Shown: one piece after another, positions 43,558 through 51,574 of the stretch
Layout: each line of letters begins with the position of its first letter
How positions within the stretch are numbered: position 1 is the stretch's first letter
The notes under the pieces: generated by a model
Database searches by the model: none
Told to the model about the DNA's origin: nothing
The model's input: the letters and a program-made list of their open reading frames with translations, nothing else
Source of the DNA: Candidatus Heimdallarchaeota archaeon
Lineage (GTDB): Archaea > Asgardarchaeota > Heimdallarchaeia > Heimdallarchaeales > Heimdallarchaeaceae
DNA length: 64,000 bases
Direction: 5' to 3'
Assembly: GCA_018238545.1 (NCBI GenBank)
Contig: JABCTC010000005.1
Location: 1-64,000, forward strand
Program-made: the position numbers and the translations under genes

Positions 43558-45233
43558 CTTCCACCTCCGGCACAGGCACAGGCACAAGCACAGGCACAAG
43601 CACATCCTCCGCCACCACCACCACTTCGACCACTGCTTCTGGAAACAGGGGGACGAGTAGCTTTTTGTAAAGATTTTGTGAAGGTTTGTGGTTTTGCTAT
43701 GACTCCTGATTGGAGACTGCTAATTGGACCAACATGAGTTGATCCACTGTGGTGTTGAATCCTGAAGAATGATCTAGAAGCAGACCGTGTATATGAACGT
43801 CCTGTATAGAAATAGTAATTTCGGACATACCAATGTGGATAGTAGTAACCATCTCCTCGTCTTTCAAGACGTTCTTCATATCCTTCATCAACCATAATCC
43901 AAAGAAATGCATCTTTGAGTTCAGGAGTAGTTTTCTTCATCTCCTCCCATGATTTATCGATAATTTCCTCATAATGCTTCTTTGTTCTTCTAACGGAGTA
44001 ACCTTTCATCTTTTTCGAAACACCTTTAATACGTATTATGAGAGCTTTTTTCAATTCAGTTTGGTGAACTGGTTCTCGAGGGATAGCACCAGAACTAGCA
44101 CCTTTTTTCCATTTTATATCTTCCTTATTTCTTCGTCTAATACCCGCTATAATGCTTTGTTGATATTTAGGAAGCTGAGTAATTACTTGAGAACTAGCAA
44201 CCACTTGAAACCTTAAAACGGGTTTTGTGGTCTCAATCTCCAAATAACCTAATTTCATCATTTCAAATAATATCAACGTTGCAACTTGAGCTAATGGTCT
44301 TTGTAATAGTATTGCAACTTGTGAGGGAGTTAAATCCTTCTTCACACCCCCACCTAGAGTTGTTACTATTGGTGGAAGGTATTCCTTGCTCTTTCTTCTT
44401 TTCCTCAATAAGTAAAATATTACAATCACGGCCACTATAGCAAAGAAAATAATTATGTCTCTGTTGTTATATAGGGTTAAACTCCAGAAAACACTATGTA
44501 CTTTCACATATTCCTCCGGAAGACCAACAGCTGACATGTATCCTTGGGAAGGAGAGCCAATTTTATTAAATTCAATATAAGGTCCATCTGAAGATGAAGC
44601 TACAGATGTTGCATCACTAGGTTCAGCATGTAAAACATTCCAATCTGAAGAAGTTTGTCTTACTTTTGTTTCATCAATGTCAGTCAAAATTTCTGGAAAA
44701 TAATATCTTACTCTTCTTTCAGTTGTGCCACTTGCAAAAGAACCATCATACCAAGTTTGGAGAAAAACTACGGATGCAAAACCCTCTACACTGTCAGGAT
44801 ATACCATTGCAGGATTGTGACAAAAGACTTCTAAAACACCAAATTCTCCAGGATCAATTTGACTAGCACCAAGCCAAATTTCAACACCGATTTCTATATA
44901 CTCGCTTTTTTTGATTTTTGAACTAGCTATCTCTAAACCGTTCAATTTCGCGGTAACAGAGGATAACTCATAGTGATCATTTGGAAACCCAACATCAATT
45001 ACATCTATTGAACTATAACCAGGAATACAATAGAATTCCATCTCATAATATATATCAATTGAACCATCTTCTAAAATGTGAATATCTGTATACATATAAG
45101 GAATTTCAAAACCATAAACAGCATCTAATGTTGTTAATCCGTCATCGAAATCACTCGCTAAACTAGCACCAGAAACGATAAAAATCGATATGAACAAAGA
45201 ACAACTCACAAATAATAATAACCTTGATCTCAA
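43554..45233 (-). CDS. DUF2207-like membrane protein with Gly-rich (Cys-Ala)6 C-terminal tail
   Basis: 559 residues from a TTG start. Signal peptide (about 5-26), beta-rich ectodomain to 265, one TM segment (about 266-284, IIIFFAIVAVIVIFYLL), then a cytosolic region with a winged-helix-like part (about 305-350). The last 40 residues are Ser/Arg-rich, then six Gly, six Cys-Ala pairs and GGGR. The tail is unlike the rest and faces the cytosol. It overlaps the next gene by 4 bp. The tail is the likely substrate of the adjacent radical SAM protein (inference). Confidence 0.8.
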   Translation of the reverse strand: MRSRLLLFVSCSLFISIFIVSGASLASDFDDGLTTLDAVYGFEIPYMYTDIHILEDGSIDIYYEMEFYCIPGYSSIDVIDVGFPNDHYELSSVTAKLNGLEIASSKIKKSEYIEIGVEIWLGASQIDPGEFGVLEVFCHNPAMVYPDSVEGFASVVFLQTWYDGSFASGTTERRVRYYFPEILTDIDETKVRQTSSDWNVLHAEPSDATSVASSSDGPYIEFNKIGSPSQGYMSAVGLPEEYVKVHSVFWSLTLYNNRDIIIFFAIVAVIVIFYLLRKRRKSKEYLPPIVTTLGGGVKKDLTPSQVAILLQRPLAQVATLILFEMMKLGYLEIETTKPVLRFQVVASSQVITQLPKYQQSIIAGIRRRNKEDIKWKKGASSGAIPREPVHQTELKKALIIRIKGVSKKMKGYSVRRTKKHYEEIIDKSWEEMKKTTPELKDAFLWIMVDEGYEERLERRGDGYYYPHWYVRNYYFYTGRSYTRSASRSFFRIQHHSGSTHVGPISSLQSGVIAKPQTFTKSLQKATRPPVSRSSGRSGGGGGGCACACACACACAGGGR

Positions 45234-45390
45234 ATTTTTTGCTCCCCAATTATTCTGTTAAAGTATATCTTTAATATGTCAAATCATTGAATAAACTAAT
45301 AATTAAAGTTATTGTATTAAATTTTCCAAGCTAAAATTCTATCACTAGTTGGCAAGATTTATTACAAGGATTACTTTCTGTTCCAATAGC

Positions 45391-45744
45391 ATGACCTCTG
45401 AAGGATTCCAAAAGATAATGCGAGTTATTTGGGAACAAACAAAGCCCTTACTGAGATTTTTACTAACAGTGACAGTCATAATGTCAATAGCAATTATAAT
45501 TATGCTATTTGTTTGGGGTTTTGATTTTCAAGATGATGCATTTCTCGTACTAGTTATAGCTGATATCTCTATTCTCATAATTTTTGTTGTTGGATTAATC
45601 ATTGTTGGAGTTAGACACGTGTTTACTGATTTAACAAAGGGTGATGAAGTTCCATGTAGGTTCTGCGGAGAGGATATAACAGGTGGGAGTAACATTTGCA
45701 CAAACTGTGGCAAGGACAATAGAAAGTTCACAGATTCAACATAA
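45391..45744 (+). CDS. Two-TM protein with C-terminal zinc ribbon
   Basis: About 117 residues. Two TM segments (roughly 17-40 and 48-72) followed by a zinc ribbon CRFCGEDITGGSNICTNC at the C-terminus. ATG 45391 is preferred over the upstream in-frame TTG at 45349. The architecture is similar to the 9064-9609 protein but not clearly homologous. Divergent from the Cys-Ala-tail operon. Confidence 0.65.
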   Translation: MTSEGFQKIMRVIWEQTKPLLRFLLTVTVIMSIAIIIMLFVWGFDFQDDAFLVLVIADISILIIFVVGLIIVGVRHVFTDLTKGDEVPCRFCGEDITGGSNICTNCGKDNRKFTDST

Positions 45745-45817
45745 GCGTTTCTTAATCATGGAGAATTTAATAAGAGTACAAAATAAATTAAACAAAAACC
45801 AGAAACTAAGAAGGACA

Positions 45818-46735
45818 TTATTTCTTTTTTACAGTTCTTTCTCCTTTTACTAATTTCTTTTTGCCTTTTTTCGCTGCTGGTTTTTTCTTGATTTTATAAA
45901 TAATCCTTTGAATATCTTTCTGTACCTCAATTTCTATCTTGATCCCACTACTTTTTGTTCTTTGTTGCCATTGATAATTGAGCAAATCAATATACTCTTT
46001 TTCAGTCATTTTCTTGACAACTGTCAATGATTCTAATGCTTCAAGTTCTCTAAATCCATCAAAAATAACCTCGTAATCGTCAGTTTTTTTCATAATTACT
46101 CCTTTCCACCCTTCTACATTTGCGCCCATAACCGCTATATAGGAGATATATTTGAAGGGACCTTCAAGAAAACCAAACAAAGTATCAACTTCTTCGATAA
46201 ACTCTGCTTTATCATTAAACAACATTTTGGCTTTCTGTTTTCCACTATCGTCCTTTATTTTCATATACATTTTATTTATAAGAGCAACTTTTCTCACTGC
46301 TGACATAAATCCTTTCCATTTTTCATCCAGCCTTGGAATCTCAGTTCTTTTTCTTCTGGTTTCCCCATATATTGGCACAGTCATGGTATTAATTCTAGAA
46401 AGCACTAATTTTTGAAATTCGTTTCTTGGGTGTTTTAGAGTCCAAGTAATGTCCATACTTTCAGTTGGAGAGGTTCTAGTTGAACTATGAATGAGAATTC
46501 TGCCGTCTTCAAGTTTTTTGATAAAACGAGGATAAACCCTAAACCTCGCCATCGTGTTATGGAAATTTGCTGTAATCATACTAAGGAAAGCCTGAATTAC
46601 ACCTTCCAAACCATCTCCCTCAAGCAACGTTTCAAGCTCCCATTGCCTTCTTTCATTTACCACGGCTTCAAGAGATAACAGAAACTGGTTGATAAATTCA
46701 AGTTCATTTTCTGAAATATTAACTGTTTGAACCAT
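45818..46735 (-). CDS. Hypothetical protein with basic C-terminal tail
   Basis: 305 residues, mixed alpha/beta, with two conserved-looking blocks (MARFRVYPRFIKKLEDGRI, then FRELEALESLTVV) and a C-terminal run rich in Lys (KKPAAKKGKKKLVKGERTVKKK region), reminiscent of the RpoH tail. No signal peptide or TM segment. Not recognised. A nucleic-acid-bound role would be guesswork. Confidence 0.6.
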   Translation of the reverse strand: MVQTVNISENELEFINQFLLSLEAVVNERRQWELETLLEGDGLEGVIQAFLSMITANFHNTMARFRVYPRFIKKLEDGRILIHSSTRTSPTESMDITWTLKHPRNEFQKLVLSRINTMTVPIYGETRRKRTEIPRLDEKWKGFMSAVRKVALINKMYMKIKDDSGKQKAKMLFNDKAEFIEEVDTLFGFLEGPFKYISYIAVMGANVEGWKGVIMKKTDDYEVIFDGFRELEALESLTVVKKMTEKEYIDLLNYQWQQRTKSSGIKIEIEVQKDIQRIIYKIKKKPAAKKGKKKLVKGERTVKKK

Positions 46736-46828
46736 AAGGATCAGCAGAGTATAGTGATATATTCACGTTCTCACATTACTTATATCTATTTTTGCATTTA
46801 TGATGTTCATTTGTCTTCTTGTCTTATT

Positions 46829-48211
46829 AGACAAAGCTAAGTACATGTCGTGCTTAGAGCTCATGATATAGGGCGAAGATACTCTATACTCACTCTGAGT
46901 GGATACATCACGTATCCTCCTATCCCGTTCACCCTGCGTTTAGGCAAGGCTTTCGGATCGCTTTTTATCAATATATTATATGCAGCGTTAACATCAGCAT
47001 TGATCAAATAGCCAGTAGCAGAACGGAACAACCCTCGGCGAACCCTTTTCCCCTTGTACTTCTTACGATAACGGGGAAATTCATTATCCAGGAAACTGCT
47101 CTTGGAGGTGTATTGTTCAGGAATCGTCTCCACCTTTATCCCTTGCTCAGCTCCTTTATATTTTAGCATATCGATGATTTTCAAGTAAGGGATGGTGACG
47201 AACATCTGGGTGGTCTTTTTCCAGAAATGGAGATTCTGTTTCCATAGCTCATTGTAGCCTATGATCACTTCATGGAGCCCTCGTTCGACCCACAAGTCTA
47301 CCAGATACTTGGTTAATTTGTGGATAGCATCATTCAGTTTCCTTCTCCACTTTTCTTTGAGTTTGTAGTAAGCTGGGCCATACTTGAGTCTGTTCTTATT
47401 TTGCAAATGCTTTCTCTGCTGCTGACTATACTGTAGTTGTAATTTCTTCTGTTCTTTCAAATAATATTGTGTAATGGATTTTATGCCTTTCCCTGCATCT
47501 TTGATAACAATCGGTCTTCCTCCGAGGTTATCTACGAAAGTGGCAAGGTTGTCCATCCCTAACTCTATCGCTCCTTTTCTGATTATTTTCTTCTTGAGAT
47601 TGGGTATACTCTTGAGATAAACAAGTTCAAGGGCATAGTGAGTTCTCCTTGGAATGATTCTTACTTCTCTTAACTCCGCTTGAGCTGTCAGTCTTGTCTT
47701 GCAGGTGTACTTCACTTTCTTAGGTAGCACCAACCATCCATTTACTATCTTCGCTTGTTGATTGGTGAAGATGGCTACCACTTCGCCATCCTTCTTCTTG
47801 TAGTTAGGTGGATTAGGCATGGCAAAAAACAATGTTGGGTTCCTCTTCCACTCTTGTTTCGCTTGGAAATAGCTCTTCCAACATCTAGAAAGAAGCTTGA
47901 GCGTCTGTTGGGCAACATGGGCGGGAAGAACACGATAGCACTCCTCCAGTTTCAACTGTTTGTCAAGACCGTAGTAAAAGAGAAGTTTGCTTGTTTGCTT
48001 CAAAGAAGTTTTTATTAGAAAATTTGCCCGATTATAGAGATTTTTAGCTTGATGACAGATTCTGCTAAGTGCTGGATGATACACCACTTCTATACGTTCT
48101 GCACGCAGTACCTTTGCCATCCTTCGTTGACCTAGAGTTCACTATAAAAACACCCGTACTATCACTAAAATTTTTCTAGATTTACAACTTAACAAGACAA
48201 AAAGACAAAGC
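46829..48211 (-). mobile_element. tnpB-only (IS605/IS1341-like) element, approximate
   Basis: No tnpA accompanies this tnpB. AGACAAAGC occurs at both flanks in the same orientation (46829-46837 and 48203-48211). Next to the right copy are hairpins: TTGTCT/AGACAA at 46819-46834 and CTAAG/CTTAG at 46837-46857. Such structures occur at IS200/IS605 ends. Boundaries are tentative. Confidence 0.5.
46861..48120 (-). CDS. TnpB-family protein with altered RuvC-I motif
   Basis: A 419-residue OrfB/TnpB-type protein. RuvC-I reads AIELGMDNLAT (usual catalytic Asp of IDLG is Glu). The RuvC-II region is VIIGYNELWKQ, as in a common IS1341-like subgroup that lacks the standard Glu there. RuvC-III NADVNAAYN is intact. 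The zinc-finger Cys are absent (YTSKSSFLDNE). N-terminus is basic and helical. Coding DNA is GC-richer than neighbours. No TnpA is nearby, so nuclease and mobility are uncertain. Confidence 0.88.
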   Translation of the reverse strand: MAKVLRAERIEVVYHPALSRICHQAKNLYNRANFLIKTSLKQTSKLLFYYGLDKQLKLEECYRVLPAHVAQQTLKLLSRCWKSYFQAKQEWKRNPTLFFAMPNPPNYKKKDGEVVAIFTNQQAKIVNGWLVLPKKVKYTCKTRLTAQAELREVRIIPRRTHYALELVYLKSIPNLKKKIIRKGAIELGMDNLATFVDNLGGRPIVIKDAGKGIKSITQYYLKEQKKLQLQYSQQQRKHLQNKNRLKYGPAYYKLKEKWRRKLNDAIHKLTKYLVDLWVERGLHEVIIGYNELWKQNLHFWKKTTQMFVTIPYLKIIDMLKYKGAEQGIKVETIPEQYTSKSSFLDNEFPRYRKKYKGKRVRRGLFRSATGYLINADVNAAYNILIKSDPKALPKRRVNGIGGYVMYPLRVSIEYLRPIS

Positions 48212-48260
48212 ATATTCATAATAATGAAGTAAAAGCGAAAAAGATGAATGTTGAATTAGT

Positions 48261-48986
48261 TTAGAAGAACAGATATTCATCGTCTTTAGACTTTTTCTTG
48301 GCTTTTCTTCTTCTTCGCTTTTTCTTTTGAGATTTCTCCAATTCCTCCCTAACCAGCTCTAATATCGGTTCTTTGATGCCTAAATCCTCGTCAAGGGTTT
48401 CCGCAATCTTACTCATTGTCTGATAAATTAGCAATCTCATTTTATTTTTTGTTTCCCTTCTATATACACGTTTTAGTGTTTCCAAAGATTCTGAGTCAGC
48501 ATAATTAGGTATAATATTCAGAGACATTTGAATTGGGGAAGCAGATTTTTCATTCTGTATTACTTCAAGTAATAAGTCTTTTATTTCATCTTTTTTTAGT
48601 TTTCCTCGATCATGCAATTTACGAATTGCCATTGAACGAACAATTTCATTTTCATCTTCTTTTGATATTCTACTCAGAAAACCTTCAATTTTTGGAGATG
48701 ACATATATCCGATTGCTTCAATCAACACAAGTTTAACGCTATTTTCTCTTTCGTATGCATAAAATTCCATTAGTTTTTGTGCAATTTCTTTCTTCTTTGT
48801 ATCCTTCAAAATAAGAATGGCTTTAATTCGTACCCTCTCATATTTCTCCTTCTCAACAACTTTGATGAGAAATTCCATGTTATTCTTATCTATTTCTTTC
48901 TCCGATATCGAAATGAGTTCTTTCAACTTCGTCACATCAGGTGAGTTGTTGAATTTTTTCAGTCTCTGCTCCAATTTCGAATCCAT
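48261..48986 (-). CDS. HEAT-like repeat protein with basic tail
   Basis: About 241 residues of helical repeats (VRIKAILILKDTKKKEIAQ, VKLVLIEAIGYMSSPKIEG, VRSMAIRKLHDRGKLKKDE) ending in a Lys/Arg run (KKKRRRRKAKKKSKDDEYLFF region). Likely a scaffold that may contact nucleic acid or membrane through the tail. ATG 48986 is chosen; TTG 49028 adds 14 residues. No catalytic motif. Confidence 0.7.
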   Translation of the reverse strand: MDSKLEQRLKKFNNSPDVTKLKELISISEKEIDKNNMEFLIKVVEKEKYERVRIKAILILKDTKKKEIAQKLMEFYAYERENSVKLVLIEAIGYMSSPKIEGFLSRISKEDENEIVRSMAIRKLHDRGKLKKDEIKDLLLEVIQNEKSASPIQMSLNIIPNYADSESLETLKRVYRRETKNKMRLLIYQTMSKIAETLDEDLGIKEPILELVREELEKSQKKKRRRRKAKKKSKDDEYLFF

Positions 48987-49073
48987 TGTAGTTCTAGTAA
49001 ATACATTCCTTCTTTTAAGGTTGCTCAATTTTTGAGGTTTTTATAAGATTATGAAGAGATATTATGAAGACAG

Positions 49074-49628
49074 TTGACTACAATACTAGACGAAAATAAA
49101 CAGGAGCTTGAAGGTTATGCCATTGTTTATTTTGCCGATAGTGGCTTTGAGTTATTTGCATCCAGTCTAGATAATCCTAAATTAGACATTACATTGACAA
49201 ATTATCCTACATTGATGGGGATGATGCAAAATCAAAAAATCGAAGGCTTAGCTTCCTCAAAAATCAATAATAACACTTTTCTTTTTGCTTATGCTTTGAA
49301 CTTAAAAAACTTAAATGCAAGAGATTCCCGTTTGAAGCATGAAACAGTGACAATAGTCAATTTTGTAGTCTCACGAGAATTATACAAAGAACTTATCGTA
49401 AACTTTGATGATTTTGAACAATTCTTGGAATCCTATTTTCAACCTATCAGGTTTCTTTTTGATCTTTATGCAGTCGACTTTACTAAAGTAATACCTATAT
49501 TTCAAGAAAGGCAGCGCATAATAGAAAAAACTAGAAAAAGAAACAATGGAGAAGGAGAAAACTCTTTAGCTACGGAATTTAACAATTGGTTGAAATCAGC
49601 AGACTTTTCCAAAGAAAAAAATAAGTAA
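49074..49628 (+). CDS. Hypothetical, possible longin/roadblock-like
   Basis: 184 residues, starting TTG at 49074. GYAIVYFADSGFELFASSL and FLFAYALNLKNLNARDS give a beta-alpha-beta impression as in longin or roadblock folds. The C-terminal 50 residues are a charged helix. Weak assignment. Confidence 0.45.
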   Translation: MTTILDENKQELEGYAIVYFADSGFELFASSLDNPKLDITLTNYPTLMGMMQNQKIEGLASSKINNNTFLFAYALNLKNLNARDSRLKHETVTIVNFVVSRELYKELIVNFDDFEQFLESYFQPIRFLFDLYAVDFTKVIPIFQERQRIIEKTRKRNNGEGENSLATEFNNWLKSADFSKEKNK

Positions 49629-49686
49629 CAAGCATATAGTATTTTTTTTATATCACATATTCCCCTGTTCTTTTAAGTGAGATTTA

Positions 49687-50601
49687 ATGCATGAAATTAG
49701 GTTCCATGGTAGAGGAGGTACTGGAGCAGTTATGGCTTCAAGAGCACTTGCTAAGGCGGCGTTTTATGCAGGAAAGAATGCTGTATCCTTTCCATCTTTT
49801 AGTGCTGAGAGAAGAGGAGCATTGGTTTTAGCGTTTGCTCGAATCAACACTAAGAAAATCTACCGAAAGTCACAAATCTACGAACCTGACACAATTGTTG
49901 TTTTAGATAGTTCCCTAATTGAGTTGAAAGATGTCGCAAAAGGTCTAAAACCTGACGGAATCGGAATTATCAACACAACAAAGAAACCTAAGGAGATAAC
50001 ATTATCCAAAGTGATTAAACTTGGGGTTGTAGATGCAACAAGTATTGCTAAAGAAACTCTAGGGCAACCATTTGCTAATAGTGTCATATTAGGTTCTTTA
50101 ATTAGGAGTACAAAATTAGTTGGAATGGAAGAATTAGAGAAGGGTATTCTGTCTGTATTTGGTGCAAAACTGGGAGAAAAACAAGCAAAGAGAAATGTTG
50201 AAGCAGCTCGTAGAGGATATGAAGAAACACAATTTGGTAAATCACATGGAGGAAGAAATTACTCTAAATTGCAACCATGGTTACCATCTGTAGAAGAGCT
50301 GCCTATTGGAACTATCTTGCCAAAAACCACAGTTTCAACTGGACAGTTAATTGGACCAGGATCTGCAATCACACGGATAACAGGTACGTGGAGTTACATC
50401 AAGGCAGATATCGACCCAGAACTTTGTATTAAATGTCTTAAGTGTGTATTTCATTGTCCTGAGGGGACCATCCACCGAAAAAATAATGTTGTAATTGTAA
50501 ATAAAGCATATTGTAAGGCCTGTGGAATTTGTGAATCAATTTGTCCAGTAGATGCTATAAAAATGATAAAAATAAAAGAGTTTTCAGAAATCAAACCCTA
50601 A
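49687..50601 (+). CDS. Fused 2-oxoacid:ferredoxin oxidoreductase gamma-delta subunit (PorGD)
   Basis: 304 residues. The N-terminal part (1-185) is the gamma subunit: EIRFHGRGGTGAVMASRALAK, then SFSAERRG and LDSSLIE. The C-terminal part (220-304) is a two-cluster ferredoxin, CIKCLKCVFHCPEGT and CKACGICESICPVDA. Gamma and delta are usually separate genes; here they are fused. No alpha or beta gene is adjacent, so these must be elsewhere, or the protein serves another oxidoreductase. Confidence 0.92.
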   Translation: MHEIRFHGRGGTGAVMASRALAKAAFYAGKNAVSFPSFSAERRGALVLAFARINTKKIYRKSQIYEPDTIVVLDSSLIELKDVAKGLKPDGIGIINTTKKPKEITLSKVIKLGVVDATSIAKETLGQPFANSVILGSLIRSTKLVGMEELEKGILSVFGAKLGEKQAKRNVEAARRGYEETQFGKSHGGRNYSKLQPWLPSVEELPIGTILPKTTVSTGQLIGPGSAITRITGTWSYIKADIDPELCIKCLKCVFHCPEGTIHRKNNVVIVNKAYCKACGICESICPVDAIKMIKIKEFSEIKP

Positions 50602-50605
50602 GCTC

Positions 50606-51478
50606 TTATTTGTATCTATCTAAATCATCTTTGTTATTTCGGTATTTTCCAGAGACTGATTTAGAATCAAAAGAGTAATCATTATTCGAATTACTTTCTT
50701 TTGCATCATTTTCAAAATCTTCTTCGTTCTCAAAATCTTCGAAATCTTCGAAATCGTTTTCTTCTGTATCTTGGTAGAATTCTATTTGGGTTTCAAGAAA
50801 CGAAGTATCAAATTCAGTAATTTTATTTGAGTGAAAATCTCTATTAATGTGAGTTTCTACTTCTTTTAGAGCCATTAATGCTGCATCATAATCGATGTCA
50901 AAAGTATTACAATAGGATAAAACAGCTAATACAGGAACACTATATGCTGTACCTTCTGTAAGGAGAAAACTTATTGGTCCTCTGATTGATAAGTCATCTC
51001 TGAAGGTTCTTTTTGTTCCATAAACTTCTGTGTATTTATTGGTAGGAACTAAAGCTATCCAAGAATCATCTGTAGTGTCTCTTACATCCTCTCTCAACCC
51101 ACCAATTATAATGTATCTCTTAGCATTCCAAGATAGAATCTCCTGTGCTAACCACTTCCAGAATGCGTCTGGTAAAGCATCGTAACCAACTACAGGGATC
51201 GGTAAACGCGAAGCTACCAAAACAACTTTTTCTTTCTTGTCGCTGGAATCTGCGTTCATAGAGTATACAGTAATTGGAGTTTCAATGTTAGCCTTATGAA
51301 ACCAACTCATCGTTCCCCAAAAACCAACAGAGACAACATCAGTCTCTTCGACAAGATGATTTAAGACAGTGGTTCCCACTGAACCGTAGCCCGTAAAACC
51401 TAGAATCACTGTCGTGTCAGAATCTATAATTGAGGTGTCAAAGGACATCTGATTAAGAAAAAGTGTTTTATTTTTCAT
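50606..51478 (-). CDS. PAC2-family protein (proteasome assembly chaperone-like)
   Basis: 290 residues. The PAC2 core (about 20-215) has ILGFTGYGSVGTTVLNHLVEE, RLPIPVVGYDALPDAFWKWLAQEI and IIGGLREDVRD. Archaeal members are related to proteasome assembly chaperones and are also called PbaB-like. The C-terminal 70 residues are acidic (repeated EDFED) and probably disordered. No proteasome genes are nearby. Confidence 0.82.
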   Translation of the reverse strand: MKNKTLFLNQMSFDTSIIDSDTTVILGFTGYGSVGTTVLNHLVEETDVVSVGFWGTMSWFHKANIETPITVYSMNADSSDKKEKVVLVASRLPIPVVGYDALPDAFWKWLAQEILSWNAKRYIIIGGLREDVRDTTDDSWIALVPTNKYTEVYGTKRTFRDDLSIRGPISFLLTEGTAYSVPVLAVLSYCNTFDIDYDAALMALKEVETHINRDFHSNKITEFDTSFLETQIEFYQDTEENDFEDFEDFENEEDFENDAKESNSNNDYSFDSKSVSGKYRNNKDDLDRYK

Positions 51479-51574
51479 TGTTTGATGAAGATATTTACAT
51501 GTGGTTAAAAAATTGATGGTTAGAGCGTTTTTTTGCGCTCAATTTTTGTTTGAATTTACTAGTTTCTGGTAAAT

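Noticed and set aside
43531..43737. Open frame on + strand encoding an Ala-Gln repeat across the Cys-Ala tail region
   Set aside because: It is the antisense shadow of the repetitive tail codons; the minus-strand gene has family features and proper start and stop context.
46736..48260. Complete IS200/IS605 with tnpA
   Set aside because: No Y1 transposase reading frame on either side of the tnpB gene.
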